Of a stretch of DNA of 64,000 nt, positions 25,521 through 34,383 are shown piece by piece. This stretch comes from Bryobacterales bacterium (GTDB lineage Bacteria > Acidobacteriota > Terriglobia > Bryobacterales > Bryobacteraceae). The stretch is from assembly GCA_020851555.1 (NCBI GenBank), contig JADZCM010000027.1:1-64000 (forward strand). Direction: 5' to 3'. A program made the translations under genes and the position numbers. The notes below the pieces were generated by a model, which worked only from the letters and a program-made list of their open reading frames with translations, had not been told where the DNA came from and ran no database searches. Each line of letters begins with the position of its first letter. Position 1 is the first letter of the stretch.

Positions 25521-27194
25521 CTAGTTTGCGGCGGTCTCCCCTTGCAGCCGCGCTATCCGGACCTTGATCGGCGAGGGCGGTCTCCCCTCTTGCCCTATCA
25601 GCCGGTAGAGCCTCACCCCGGCCGCCGGGCCCGAGGGACTGGGCCGCCGCGGGAACACGCCGATCTCCGTCCAGCGGCCGGAATACTTCCTCAGCATTTC
25701 TCTCACCAGGCGCCAGTGCGTGTGCCTTGCCGGGCCGGGACCTTCCTGCACCACGAGGAACCTGACGGGCACGCTCTCCAGATAGTCAAAGAGGCTGTCG
25801 GCCGTGCGGTACGTGGGGACATACCAGATCCCGCTCCATCCGGTGGAAGCCAGCGCCTTGTTCGCTCGAAGGACATAGTGGCCGGATAACCGGTCGCCTG
25901 CGGCGATGGCGGCGACGAACGCGCCCTCCCCGCTGGCATCCGCGCAGACCAGCGAGACGCTATTCTCCTTCGACGGATCCTCCAGCACCAGGGCGGCGGC
26001 CTCGGAGAAGCCGCGGTAAGGGCGGTGGGGAAGGCGGAATGTCCACAGCGCGAATGCGACACCCGCGGCCACGGCCACCGCGGCCGCCCATTTGGCCCGG
26101 CTGAAGCACCTTCTGCCCAGCATCTCACTCAGCCACGCAACTCCCGCGGCCGCGAACAACAGCACGAAGGGCTGCACGCTGGTGAGGTGCCGGTCCTCGC
26201 TTGCCGCCACGGGCGCGGGCACACTGAAGAGGAGCAAAGCCAGGAGGCAAGCGGCGGAAACCGCCCACATCCCGGGAACCGGCAGCGCCCGCCAGCAGGG
26301 CCGTATGACGCGGGCCCAAAGACCGGCCAGCATCAGGCCGGCAATCACCCAGCCGGACGACTGAACCAGGTATCCCCACTGCCCGGCCAGGGTGGTCGAT
26401 GGCAGCGGATATCCCAGCATCTCCCCGAGAGGAGCTTTCAGCAAACGCGTGTGCGCGAACAGATACCACGGCCCGGCGGCCACCGCCACAATCGCCGCGG
26501 GCAGCCAAAAAGAAAGGCTGCGCATGAGGCGCACCCGGCGGGCAAGCAGAACCGCGGCGGGCGGCGCCAGCGCCAGGAACAGTGCCAACTGCTTGGTGAG
26601 AATGGCGAGCGCGGCCAGAAAGCCGAAGGCGGCGGCGTGCTTCAGCTCCGGCCGGTCCAGGTAGCGCCCGTAGGCCAGCGCGGCGCCGAACACCAGCACC
26701 GTCAGCAGGGTCTCCGCCATCACCATGCCCCCGTAGGTCTGAGTGAGCGGGAGGCACACCCACAGGACTGCAAGCCCGGCGCCGGCCGGGAAACCGAATT
26801 GCGTTCGCGCGAACCTGCAAAGCAGCGTGCCGGTGAGCGCAATCAGCATCGCGTTGAGCACCAGGAGCGACGCCCGGGTGGCGGGAAAAACGAGCATCCA
26901 CGCGCCCTGAACTACGTAGAGGAAAGGGGGATAGTGGCCCAGCGCCACTTTTGGGAAGTGGTAGTAGTAGTCCAGCGCGAATTGGAGCGGAGGCGAAGGC
27001 GCGCCCTGGGCGACATACTCCTTCACCATCAGGGAGGTGACGTAGTGCGACGCTTCGTCCGGGTATGCGTCGAACTCGGCCTGGAAAGCTCCGCTCGCCT
27101 GGAAGAGCAGGAGACATCCACCGGACAGCGCCAGCCAGAGAAGCGCATCCCGCCCGCAACCACGGACGGCGGCGAAAAAGGAGACCTCGGCCAA
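25521..27194 (-). CDS. Polytopic membrane glycosyltransferase (GT39/PMT-like, GT-C fold)
   Basis: A 557-residue inner-membrane protein with about ten or more hydrophobic segments, including LLWLALSGGCLLLFQ at the N-terminus and many Leu/Ala-rich helices to about residue 380, then a soluble C-terminal part. The acidic motif DAYPDEASHY (about 42-51) in the first periplasmic loop is the expected catalytic feature of GT-C transferases, which use polyprenyl-phosphate sugars. Such enzymes glycosylate lipid A, surface glycans or proteins. The start is TTG 27194, only eight bases from a consensus TATAAT, so the mRNA is probably leaderless. Acceptor and donor unknown. Confidence 0.75.
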   Translation of the reverse strand: MAEVSFFAAVRGCGRDALLWLALSGGCLLLFQASGAFQAEFDAYPDEASHYVTSLMVKEYVAQGAPSPPLQFALDYYYHFPKVALGHYPPFLYVVQGAWMLVFPATRASLLVLNAMLIALTGTLLCRFARTQFGFPAGAGLAVLWVCLPLTQTYGGMVMAETLLTVLVFGAALAYGRYLDRPELKHAAAFGFLAALAILTKQLALFLALAPPAAVLLARRVRLMRSLSFWLPAAIVAVAAGPWYLFAHTRLLKAPLGEMLGYPLPSTTLAGQWGYLVQSSGWVIAGLMLAGLWARVIRPCWRALPVPGMWAVSAACLLALLLFSVPAPVAASEDRHLTSVQPFVLLFAAAGVAWLSEMLGRRCFSRAKWAAAVAVAAGVAFALWTFRLPHRPYRGFSEAAALVLEDPSKENSVSLVCADASGEGAFVAAIAAGDRLSGHYVLRANKALASTGWSGIWYVPTYRTADSLFDYLESVPVRFLVVQEGPGPARHTHWRLVREMLRKYSGRWTEIGVFPRRPSPSGPAAGVRLYRLIGQEGRPPSPIKVRIARLQGETAAN

Positions 27195-27202
27195 GACTGC
27201 CG

Positions 27203-27208
27203 ATTATA
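27203..27208 (-). promoter_or_regulatory. Consensus -10 of the membrane glycosyltransferase gene
   Basis: Perfect TATAAT on the minus strand, eight bases before the TTG start at 27194. No recognisable -35 box. Predicts a start of transcription within two or three bases of the TTG. Confidence 0.55.
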
Positions 27209-27243
27209 TACGGGGTTCCCGCCGGTTCGCAGCCCCCTGCTTC

Positions 27244-27252
27244 TGCTATACT
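27244..27252 (+). promoter_or_regulatory. Extended -10 promoter of the his operon
   Basis: TGC-TATACT, an extended -10 element. Transcription should begin near 27259, about 12 bases before the leader-peptide ATG. A -35 box is not evident. Confidence 0.6.
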
Positions 27253-27270
27253 TCAAATTTCAAGGCCAAC

Positions 27271-27327
27271 ATGTCCGCCGCCCCGTTCCATCGGCATCAC
27301 CACGCAGCGCTCAAGGCGACGGGCTGA
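27271..27327 (+). CDS. hisL: Histidine-rich leader peptide of the his operon
   Basis: An 18-residue open frame, MSAAPFHRHHHAALKATG, with four His in five consecutive codons (CAT CGG CAT CAC CAC, 27289-27303). AAGG lies five bases before its ATG. It sits between the his promoter and a terminator directly upstream of hisI, exactly where an attenuation leader peptide belongs. Ribosome stalling at the His codons when charged tRNA-His is scarce would expose 27316-27325, which can pair with the terminator's 5' arm. A ribosome reaching the TGA would cover that segment and let the terminator form. The peptide itself needs no other function. Confidence 0.85.
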   Translation: MSAAPFHRHHHAALKATG

Positions 27328-27372
27328 TTTCTGCGCACTCCGGAAAGCGAAACAGGAAAGGAAGCCCGCCGC
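27316..27372 (+). promoter_or_regulatory. Antiterminator pairing of the his attenuator
   Basis: GCGACGGGCT (27316-27325, the last codons and stop of the leader peptide) can pair with AGCCCGCCGC (27363-27372) through nine pairs and one A-C mismatch. The second segment contains the complete 5' arm of the terminator, so the two structures exclude each other. CGCAG (27303-27307) and CTGCG (27331-27335) could form an alternative hairpin around the first segment. Confidence 0.7.
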
Positions 27373-27391
27373 GGACTCGGCGGGCATTTTT
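27364..27391 (+). terminator. his attenuator (intrinsic terminator)
   Basis: GCCCGCCG (27364-27371), a six-base loop, CGGCGGGC (27378-27385), then ATTTTT. A perfect eight-base G+C stem with a U tract, ending 12 bases before the hisI ATG. It would stop transcription before the structural genes unless antitermination occurs. Confidence 0.85.
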
Positions 27392-27403
27392 GTTGGTGCA
27401 GGC

Positions 27404-27784
27404 ATGAATCTGGATTTTGACAAGTTGGGCGGGCTGGTGCCGGCGGTGATCCAGGATGACTCGACCGGCCAGGTTCTCATGTTGGGCTTCATGAATGAAG
27501 AGTCCTTCCGGAAAACGGTCGAAACCGGTTTCGTGACCTTCTACAGCCGGTCGAGGAAGCAGCTATGGATGAAGGGCGAGACCTCCGGCCACCGGCTGGC
27601 GGTCCGCCACATCGCCACGGATTGCGACCAGGACTCGCTGCTGCTGCGGGTGGAGGCCCTGGGGCCCGGGGTGTGCCACGAAGGGTACCAGAGCTGCTTC
27701 TTCCGAACTCTCCGGGAGGGCGAGTGGGTGGTGTCCGAGCAGCGGACTTACGATCCCGGCCGAACCTACGGAGGCGGGAAATGA
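27404..27784 (+). CDS. hisI: Phosphoribosyl-AMP cyclohydrolase
   Basis: Third step of histidine synthesis: opens the adenine ring of phosphoribosyl-AMP. At 126 residues it is the cyclohydrolase domain alone, with no fused HisE pyrophosphatase. Zinc ligands Cys74, Cys91 and Cys98 lie in ATDCDQD and [13 protein letters not shown] 27404 follows the attenuator; the longer open frame runs through the leader region and is spurious. The first structural gene of the operon, it overlaps hisG by ATGA. Confidence 0.95.
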   Translation: MNLDFDKLGGLVPAVIQDDSTGQVLMLGFMNEESFRKTVETGFVTFYSRSRKQLWMKGETSGHRLAVRHIATDCDQDSLLLRVEALGPGVCHEGYQSCFFRTLREGEWVVSEQRTYDPGRTYGGGK

Positions 27785-28650
27785 AGCTCAAGCTTGGCAT
27801 TCCGAAAGGCAGCCTGGAGACCGCCACGATCGACCTCTTCCGCCGGGCGGGGTACAACATCTCCACCAGCAGCCGCTCTTACTTCCCGAGCGTTGACGAC
27901 CCCGAACTGGAGTGCATGCTGATCCGCGCCCAGGAGATGGCGCGCTACGTCGAGGACGGCGTGCTGGATGCCGGGCTCACCGGGCGCGACTGGGTGCAGG
28001 AGAGCGAAGCGAAAGTGGAAACCGTCGCCGACCTGATCTATGCGAAGCAGAGCTTCGGCAGGGTGCGCTGGGTGCTCGCCGTGCCGGAGGGTTCGGCCTT
28101 CCATAGCGTGAGGGACCTAGAAGGCAAGGTCATCGCCACGGAACTGGTGGCCGCCACGCGCCGCTATCTGGCCAAGAACGGCGTCACGGCCAAGGTCGAA
28201 TTCAGTTGGGGCGCGACCGAGGTCAAGCCGCCCGTGCTGGCGGACGCGATCGTTGAGGTGACGGAGACGGGATCTTCGCTGCGAGCCAACAATCTCCGCA
28301 TCATCGACACGGTGATGGAGTCGAACACTCAGCTCATCGCCAACACGGAGTCCTGGCGCGACCCCTGGAAACGGCAGAAGCTGGCTGACATTCGCATGCT
28401 GCTCGAAGGCGCCATCAACGCTCTGAGCCGGGTCGGGCTTATGCTCAACGTACACCGGCGGAACCTGGACGCCGTGCTGGGAGTCCTGCCGGCCCTGAAG
28501 AAACCCACGCTCAGCCGCCTCAGCGAGGAGGACTGGCTCGCGGTGAACACGATTCTGGACGAATCCACGGTGCGGGCAATCCTGCCGCGGCTGAAGGAGG
28601 CGGGGGCCGAGGGGATCGTCGAATATCCCCTGAACAAGATCGTGATGTGA
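27781..28650 (+). CDS. hisG: ATP phosphoribosyltransferase, long form
   Basis: Commits ATP and PRPP to histidine synthesis and is the usual target of feedback inhibition by histidine. The 289-residue length and the C-terminal region show the long HisG form, which carries its own ACT-like regulatory domain and needs no HisZ. The N-terminus [17 protein letters not shown] and the blocks [10 protein letters not shown] and [13 protein letters not shown] are diagnostic. It overlaps hisI by four bases and precedes hisD by three. Confidence 0.96.
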   Translation: MKLKLGIPKGSLETATIDLFRRAGYNISTSSRSYFPSVDDPELECMLIRAQEMARYVEDGVLDAGLTGRDWVQESEAKVETVADLIYAKQSFGRVRWVLAVPEGSAFHSVRDLEGKVIATELVAATRRYLAKNGVTAKVEFSWGATEVKPPVLADAIVEVTETGSSLRANNLRIIDTVMESNTQLIANTESWRDPWKRQKLADIRMLLEGAINALSRVGLMLNVHRRNLDAVLGVLPALKKPTLSRLSEEDWLAVNTILDESTVRAILPRLKEAGAEGIVEYPLNKIVM

Positions 28651-28653
28651 AAC

Positions 28654-29904
28654 ATGCTGCGGATCATTGATCACCGACAGGCCGAGAAACTGCTGCGCCG
28701 GCGCACTGCGCGGTTGGCCGCCGCCGAGCGCGCCGTCGCTCCCATCATCGAGGACGTGCGCCGGCACGGCGACCGGGCTCTCCTGAAATACGCGCGCCGG
28801 CTGGACGGGCTGCCGCCGGGGGCAAGGACCGTCCTGGTTCCGCCCGAGGAGTTGGAGGCCGGCCTCCGGTCTCTCTCGCCGCAATTCCGCAGGGCGGCGC
28901 GGGACGCGTCCCAGCATATCCGCGATTTCGCCAAACTCCAGTTGCCCGCGCCCGTCATGGTGCGGCTGAGCGGCGGCCAGCGCGCCGGCTACGTCGTTCG
29001 CCCGTTGGATGCCATGGCGGCCTACGTTCCTTCCGGCCGCTATCCCCTGCCTTCCACCGTCTTGATGACCGTGATTCCGGCGCAGGTCGCCAAGGTGCCC
29101 CGGATCTTTGTCGCCTCCCCCAAGCCCTCCCCGGAAATCCTGGGGGTCGCCCGGCTTCTGGGAGTGGACCGGGTGTTCCGCATGGGAGGCGCTCAGGCCA
29201 TCGCCGCTCTGGCGTTCGGAACCGGAACGGTGCCCCGGGTGGACCGCATCGCCGGTCCGGGGAACATCTACGTGACGGCGGCCAAGAAGCTCCTCGCGGG
29301 CGAAGTGGGGATCGACTTCGTGGCCGGGCCCACCGAGATCCTCCTCATTGCCGAAGAGGGCGACCCGCAGGCGATCGCGGCCGACATGCTGGCCCAGGCC
29401 GAGCACGATGTGGACGCCGCGGCCATCCTGGTGACCACCAGCCGGCGGTTGGCGGCGTCCGTGGCAGGCGAGGTAAACGAGCAGTTGCGGACGCTGCCCA
29501 CCGCGCCCACCGCCCGCGTGTCTCTCCGCCGCAACAGCGCCATCATCGTAGTCCCTTCGCTGGACCGCGCCGTCGAGCTATCCAACCGGTTCGCGCCGGA
29601 GCACCTGAACGTCCCGGACGCGAGCCTGGTCAGCCGGATTACGGCGGCCGGCAGCATCTTCGTCGGGCACTACAGCCCCGAAGCCGCCGGCGACTACGCC
29701 TCGGGTCCCAACCACGTCCTGCCGACTTCAGGACTGGCGCGGGTGCGCGCCGGTCTGTCTTCGGCTGATTTCGTCAAGGTGATCTCGGTCCAGCAACTGG
29801 ACCGTTCCGCCCTGCGGCGTCTGGCGCCCACCATCACCACCCTGGCGCGGGCCGAGGGACTGGAGGCGCACGCCCGCTCCGTGGAGGTACGACTTCGTGG
29901 CTGA
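28654..29904 (+). CDS. hisD: Histidinol dehydrogenase
   Basis: Oxidises histidinol to histidine in two NAD-dependent steps, the last reactions of the pathway. The 416-residue protein shows YVPSGRYPLPSTVLMT, DRIAGPGNIYVTAAKK, DFVAGPTEILLIAE and SGPNHVLPT with the zinc and catalytic His residues. Length is slightly below the usual 430. It overlaps hisC by eight bases (hisC starts at GTG 29897). Confidence 0.96.
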   Translation: MLRIIDHRQAEKLLRRRTARLAAAERAVAPIIEDVRRHGDRALLKYARRLDGLPPGARTVLVPPEELEAGLRSLSPQFRRAARDASQHIRDFAKLQLPAPVMVRLSGGQRAGYVVRPLDAMAAYVPSGRYPLPSTVLMTVIPAQVAKVPRIFVASPKPSPEILGVARLLGVDRVFRMGGAQAIAALAFGTGTVPRVDRIAGPGNIYVTAAKKLLAGEVGIDFVAGPTEILLIAEEGDPQAIAADMLAQAEHDVDAAAILVTTSRRLAASVAGEVNEQLRTLPTAPTARVSLRRNSAIIVVPSLDRAVELSNRFAPEHLNVPDASLVSRITAAGSIFVGHYSPEAAGDYASGPNHVLPTSGLARVRAGLSSADFVKVISVQQLDRSALRRLAPTITTLARAEGLEAHARSVEVRLRG

Positions 29905-30961
29905 GACGGAACCCGGCCTCCGGCCCCGGAACGCGGTCCTGCGCATGGCGCCCTACTCTCCGCCCACCGCGGGAAGAGCCTCGAAGCTGCGACTGGACTT
30001 CAACGAGAACACGGTCGGATGTTCCGGCCGGGTGATCGACTTCCTGCGGCGCAGCCTGAAGGCCGACGGCCTGGCCGTCTATCCGGAGTACGGAGAAGCC
30101 CGGCTGGCGCTGGCCGCGTTCTTCGGCGTGCCCGAGGACCAGTTGCTGTTCACCAACGGGACCGACGAAGCCATACAGGTGATCGTCAACACCTATGTGG
30201 ACGACGGCGACGAGGTCCTCCTGCTGCGGCCCTCTTACGCCATGTACCGGTTCTACTCGGAAGTGGCCGGGGCCGCCGTTCGTGAAATCGATTACCTTCC
30301 AGGCAGCCTGGCCTTCCCGCTGGAGGCGCTGCTGGAGGCAATCCGGCCGTCCACGCGGGCCATCCTGATCGCCAACCCCAATAACCCGACGGGCACCGGA
30401 GTCAGCGTGGAGAGCCTCGAGCGCATCCTGGCAAGGGCCGGCGGCGCCGCCGTGCTGGTGGATGAGGCTTACTTCGAGTTCAGCGGCGTGACCATGCTCC
30501 CGCGGCTGGCGCGCTGGCCCAACCTGTTCGTGAGCCGGACCTTCTCGAAGGTCTATGGAATGGCGGCGATGCGCCTGGGCTGCGTCTTCTCGCATCCCGC
30601 CAACGTCGCCTACCTGCACAAGGCGCAGTCCCCCTACAGCGTCAACACGCTGGCGGTGCTGGCCGCCACCGAGGCCGTCCGCGACAGGGAGTACATTGCG
30701 GGCTACGTGGAGGAAGTGCTGGCCTCCCGGGAGATGATCTACGCCGGCCTGGACCGCCTGCGCATCCCCTACTACCGCAGCCAGGCCAACTTCGTTCTGT
30801 TTCAGGCAGGGCCTCGCGCCGTGGAGGTGCGCGACCGGCTGCGTGAAAAGGGCGTGCTCGTGCGCGACCGCAGCTATGAGCTGGCGGGATGCGTGCGCGT
30901 AACGGCCGGCACGCGCGAGCAGACCGGGAGGTTCCTGGCCGCTCTCGAGGAGATCTGGTGA
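29897..30961 (+). CDS. hisC: Histidinol-phosphate aminotransferase
   Basis: PLP-dependent transaminase making L-histidinol phosphate from imidazole acetol phosphate. At 354 residues it is of normal length. The fold-type I motifs LRLDFNENTVG, FTNGTDEAIQ, NPNNPTGT and the Schiff-base Lys218 in SRTFSKVYGM are present. GTG start inside hisD. Its TGA shares one base with the ATG of the following HAD gene. Confidence 0.95.
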   Translation: MAETEPGLRPRNAVLRMAPYSPPTAGRASKLRLDFNENTVGCSGRVIDFLRRSLKADGLAVYPEYGEARLALAAFFGVPEDQLLFTNGTDEAIQVIVNTYVDDGDEVLLLRPSYAMYRFYSEVAGAAVREIDYLPGSLAFPLEALLEAIRPSTRAILIANPNNPTGTGVSVESLERILARAGGAAVLVDEAYFEFSGVTMLPRLARWPNLFVSRTFSKVYGMAAMRLGCVFSHPANVAYLHKAQSPYSVNTLAVLAATEAVRDREYIAGYVEEVLASREMIYAGLDRLRIPYYRSQANFVLFQAGPRAVEVRDRLREKGVLVRDRSYELAGCVRVTAGTREQTGRFLAALEEIW

Positions 30962-31635
30962 TGCTCCGCGGGGTGCTCGTGTTCGACATGGACGGCGTGC
31001 TGGTGGACGTCACCGAGTCCTACCGGGAGGCCATCCGGCAGACCGTCCGGTATTTCACCGGCAGCGAGCCCGGCCACGGCCGCATCCAGGACCTGAAAAA
31101 CGCGGGCGGCTTCAGCAACGATTGGGACCTGACCAGCCGCCTGATCCAGGACAGCGGCGTGAACGTCCCCTACGCTGCCGTCCTGGCACGGTTCCAGACC
31201 GTGTTCCTGGGCAGCGGGGAGGACAGCCTGATCCGCCGCGAGAAGTGGGTCGCGCGGCCCGGACTGCTCGAAGGCCTGGGCCGCGACTACCGGCTCGCCA
31301 TCTTCACCGGGAGGCCGCGCGGGGAGGCCCGGATCACGCTCGACCGCTTCGCTCCGAGCCTCACGTTCGATCCGCTCATCGGCGCCGAGGACGTGGAGAC
31401 TGCCAAGCCTGCGCCGGACGGATTGCGGAAGATCGCGGCCCTCACCGGGGAGGCCCGGACCTGGTACATCGGCGACACCGTGGACGACGCGCGCAGCGCG
31501 AGGGCGGCGGGCGTTCCGTTCATCGGCATCGCGTCGGAGGCCACTCCCCGGCGCGCCGAACTGGTCCGGCTCTTTGAGGCGGAAAACGCCGTCGCGGTGC
31601 TTACGGACATCAACCAGTTGGAGACCGTGCTATGA
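30961..31635 (+). CDS. HAD hydrolase, candidate histidinol-phosphate phosphatase
   Basis: A 224-residue HAD-superfamily subfamily I phosphatase. FDMDGVLVD (residues 8-16) carries the nucleophile Asp9 and general acid Asp11, and motif IV is GDTVDDAR near the C-terminus. It is embedded in the his operon: one-base overlap with hisC and ATGA overlap with hisB. No other histidinol-phosphatase (HisB-N, HisN or PHP type) is in the operon, and the enzyme acts between HisC and HisD. I infer that it fills this step. A generic phosphoglycolate-type phosphatase is the alternative. Confidence 0.72.
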   Translation: MLRGVLVFDMDGVLVDVTESYREAIRQTVRYFTGSEPGHGRIQDLKNAGGFSNDWDLTSRLIQDSGVNVPYAAVLARFQTVFLGSGEDSLIRREKWVARPGLLEGLGRDYRLAIFTGRPRGEARITLDRFAPSLTFDPLIGAEDVETAKPAPDGLRKIAALTGEARTWYIGDTVDDARSARAAGVPFIGIASEATPRRAELVRLFEAENAVAVLTDINQLETVL

Positions 31636-32219
31636 GATCAGCCAGCATCCGGCGCCTCACCAGCGAAACCCAGATTGAAGGCCGGCTCCGGATCGAAGGC
31701 CGGGGCCGCTACGAAATCTCGACGGGCATCCGCTTCCTCGACCACATGCTGGAGCTGTTCGCCAGGCACGGCGGCTTCGATCTCAAGCTGAAGGCCGCCG
31801 GAGACCTCGACGTGGACCAGCACCACACCGTGGAGGACGTTGGCATCGCGCTGGGACAGTTGTTCTGCAAGGCTCTGGGCGACCGCCGCGGCATCAACCG
31901 CGCGGGCTACTTCGTCATGCCCATGGATGAGACGCTGGCGGTAGCCGCGGTCGATCTCGGCGGCCGCCCGGCGCTGGTCTACAAGGACCTGATCCGGACC
32001 AAGCTGGTCGGCGACTTGCAGGCCGAACTCGCGGAGGATTTTTTTGGCGGTTTCGCCAGCCAGGCGGGCGCCAACGTACACCTGAAGGTGCTCTACGGAC
32101 GTTCCAGCCATCACAAGCTGGAGGCCCTTTTCAAGTGTTTCGCCCGCGCCATGAAGTACGCGTGCTCGAAGGATAGGAGGCTGACCGGCCAGTTGCCCTC
32201 GACCAAGGGCCTGCTATGA
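31632..32219 (+). CDS. hisB: Imidazoleglycerol-phosphate dehydratase
   Basis: Dehydrates imidazole glycerol phosphate to imidazole acetol phosphate with Mn ions. The 195-residue monofunctional form has the metal-binding repeats [28 protein letters not shown] and HHKLEALFK. No phosphatase domain is fused to it, which fits the separate HAD gene immediately upstream. ATGA overlaps on both sides. Confidence 0.97.
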   Translation: MRSASIRRLTSETQIEGRLRIEGRGRYEISTGIRFLDHMLELFARHGGFDLKLKAAGDLDVDQHHTVEDVGIALGQLFCKALGDRRGINRAGYFVMPMDETLAVAAVDLGGRPALVYKDLIRTKLVGDLQAELAEDFFGGFASQAGANVHLKVLYGRSSHHKLEALFKCFARAMKYACSKDRRLTGQLPSTKGLL

Positions 32220-32809
32220 TCGCCATCTTCGACTATGGCGCCGGGAACCTGCGCTCGGTGGAGAACACTCTGGCCGAAGCCGGCGCCGCGTACACCCTGG
32301 TGCGCGATGCGGGCGGGTTGCGCGCCGCGTCGAAGATCGTCTTGCCGGGCGTCGGCCACTTCAGCCAGATCGCCCGGGCGCTGGATGAGATGGACGTGCG
32401 CCAGGCGTTGGTGGAACGAATTGCCGCCGGGGTGCCTTTTCTGGGAATCTGCCTCGGCCTGCATGTGCTGTTCGAAGGAAGCGAGGAGGCGCCCGAGGTG
32501 CGGGGCCTGGGGCTGTTTCCCGGTACGATCCGCCGCTTCCCCAAGACGGCGCGCGTGCCGCACATGGGATGGAATACGATCGAGCGGTGCAAGCCCGCCC
32601 GGCTCCTGGACAGCGCGGAGGCGCACCCCTGCTTCTACTTTGCGCACAGCTACTACGCGCCGGTGACGGAGGCGACCGCGGCGGCCTGCTCGTACTCGCT
32701 GCCATTCACCGCCTTGCTCGAAGGGGGCGCCACGTTTGGGGTGCAATTTCACCCCGAGAAATCGGGTCCGGCGGGGCTGGCCGTGATAAAGTGCTTCGTG
32801 GATCTCTAG
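32216..32809 (+). CDS. hisH: Imidazole glycerol phosphate synthase, glutaminase subunit
   Basis: Class I glutamine amidotransferase that supplies ammonia to HisF. The catalytic triad is Cys79 in [14 protein letters not shown], His179 and Glu181 in FHPEKSG. The 197-residue length is standard. It lies between hisB (ATGA overlap) and hisF (three bases), so the two synthase subunits are made from adjacent frames. Confidence 0.97.
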   Translation: MIAIFDYGAGNLRSVENTLAEAGAAYTLVRDAGGLRAASKIVLPGVGHFSQIARALDEMDVRQALVERIAAGVPFLGICLGLHVLFEGSEEAPEVRGLGLFPGTIRRFPKTARVPHMGWNTIERCKPARLLDSAEAHPCFYFAHSYYAPVTEATAAACSYSLPFTALLEGGATFGVQFHPEKSGPAGLAVIKCFVDL

Positions 32810-32812
32810 ACA

Positions 32813-33577
32813 ATGCTAGTGAAACGCATCATACCGTGTCTCGACGTGACGGCCGGCAGGGTGGTCAAGGGCGTGCATTTCGTCAACCTGCGCGATGCGG
32901 GCGACCCGGTCGAACTGGCGGACCGCTATAACCAGCAGGGCGCCGACGAACTTGTCTTTCTGGACATCACCGCTTCGAGCGACAACCGGGAGACCATCGC
33001 GGACGTGGTCGCCCGGACGGCCCGCAAGGTGTTCATTCCGCTCACGGTGGGCGGCGGCATCCGGACGGTGGCCGACGCGCGAAAGATCCTGAAGGCGGGC
33101 GCCGACAAGGTCAGCGTCAACACCGCCGCCATCCGGCGTCCGGAGTTGCTTACGGAACTGAGCCTTGAGTTCGGCTCTCAGGCGGTGGTGCTGGCCATCG
33201 ACGCCAAGCGGCGGGCGCCGGGCGCCTGGACCGTTTACACGCGCGGCGGCCGCGACGACGAGGGGCTGGACGCGGTCGAATGGGCGGCGCGCGGAGAGTC
33301 GCTGGGCGCGGGAGAGATCCTGCTCACGTCGATGGACACCGACGGTGTGCAGTCGGGGTTCGACTGCGAGCTTACGCGCGCCGTTTCACGCGCCACGCGC
33401 CTTCCGGTGATCGCCTCGGGCGGGGCGGGCGGTCCGGAGGATTTCCTGCGCGTCCTCACGGAGGGCGAGGCGGACGCGGCGCTGGCGGCTTCCATTTTCC
33501 ACTATGGCGCCTACACGGTGGACGACCTGAAGCAGTATCTGGACCGGAACGGGATACCGGTGAGGTTGAAGAAGTGA
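32813..33577 (+). CDS. hisF: Imidazole glycerol phosphate synthase, cyclase subunit
   Basis: (beta/alpha)8-barrel cyclase that makes imidazole glycerol phosphate and AICAR. The catalytic residues Asp11 ([12 protein letters not shown]) and Asp130 (VLAIDAKRR) are in place, with the phosphate-binding GGGI and SGGAGG loops. Length is 254 residues. It forms a complex with HisH. A 63-base gap holding a hairpin separates it from hisA, the only sizable gap in the operon. Confidence 0.97.
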   Translation: MLVKRIIPCLDVTAGRVVKGVHFVNLRDAGDPVELADRYNQQGADELVFLDITASSDNRETIADVVARTARKVFIPLTVGGGIRTVADARKILKAGADKVSVNTAAIRRPELLTELSLEFGSQAVVLAIDAKRRAPGAWTVYTRGGRDDEGLDAVEWAARGESLGAGEILLTSMDTDGVQSGFDCELTRAVSRATRLPVIASGGAGGPEDFLRVLTEGEADAALAASIFHYGAYTVDDLKQYLDRNGIPVRLKK

Positions 33578-33604
33578 CCGGGCCTTCTCCGGGGCCGGCC
33601 GCCG

Positions 33605-33624
33605 GTCTTGCCCGCCGGCAAGAC
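33605..33624 (+). other. Intercistronic hairpin between hisF and hisA
   Basis: GTCTTGCC-CGCC-GGCAAGAC, a perfect eight-base stem with a four-base loop, 16 bases before the hisA ATG and with no U tract. It may be a stability or processing element, or modulate hisA translation. Confidence 0.6.
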
Positions 33625-33640
33625 GGGAGCCTTAACCCGC

Positions 33641-34351
33641 ATGATCATCCCCTGCATTGATTTGATGGACGGCAAGGTCGTCCAGCTTGTTCAGGGCCGG
33701 GAGAAGGCGCTGGAGGGCGGGTCTCCCGATGAGGTGCTGCGCAGCTTTTCGGCCTTCCCCGAGATCCAGGTGATCGATCTGGACGCGGCCATCGGCCGGG
33801 GTTCGAACGATGGCATCGTTGAGTACCTGGCGGCTCGCGCGGTCACGCGAGTCGGCGGCGGCGTGCGATCCGCCGGGCGCGCCCGCAGGCTGGTGGAGCA
33901 GGGCGCGCACAAGGTCATCGTTGGAACGGCCGCCTTCACAGCCGACGGCGTCAACGAGAGCCTGCTCCGCGCGGTGGCTGAGGCGGCCGGCCGGGAGCGC
34001 CTGCTCATCGCCCTGGATTCGATGGGTGGGCGCATCGTGGTGAAGGGCTGGCGCGAACCGACGGCGCTGAGCGCGGAGCAGGTGATCTCCCGCCTGGAGC
34101 CTTTCTGCTCGGGCTTCCTGTGCACCTACGTGGACAAGGAAGGCATGCTTCAGGGCACGGACCTGGAGTGGTTCCGCAGGCTGCGCGCCGCCACCTCGCT
34201 CGAACTGACGGCGGCCGGCGGCATCACCACCCTCGATGAGGTGCGCGAGTTACAGCGGATGAACGTACACGCCGCCCTGGGCATGGCGATCTACACCGGC
34301 CGGCTGAGCCTGGAAGCGCTCGCCGCCGAGAACGCCCCGCCTTTGCAGTAG
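33641..34351 (+). CDS. hisA: Phosphoribosylformimino-AICAR-phosphate isomerase
   Basis: Isomerises ProFAR to PRFAR, a (beta/alpha)8 enzyme paralogous to HisF. ATG 33641 is chosen because MIIPCIDLMDGKVVQL is the conserved N-terminus; the upstream TTG at 33608 lies inside the intercistronic hairpin. Catalytic Asp7 and Asp126 (ALDSMGG) are present. The 236-residue product is normal. Last his gene; its stop overlaps the -10 box of the transhydrogenase genes. No hisE follows. Confidence 0.95.
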   Translation: MIIPCIDLMDGKVVQLVQGREKALEGGSPDEVLRSFSAFPEIQVIDLDAAIGRGSNDGIVEYLAARAVTRVGGGVRSAGRARRLVEQGAHKVIVGTAAFTADGVNESLLRAVAEAAGRERLLIALDSMGGRIVVKGWREPTALSAEQVISRLEPFCSGFLCTYVDKEGMLQGTDLEWFRRLRAATSLELTAAGGITTLDEVRELQRMNVHAALGMAIYTGRLSLEALAAENAPPLQ

Positions 34352-34354
34352 ACT
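34349..34354 (+). promoter_or_regulatory. -10 element of the transhydrogenase genes
   Basis: TAGACT followed by GGG, beginning at the hisA stop codon. A start of transcription near 34361 would leave AAGGAG (34370-34375) as the ribosome site of the next gene. Confidence 0.45.
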
Positions 34355-34383
34355 GGGACTATTCGGGCTAAGGAGATCTCCCT

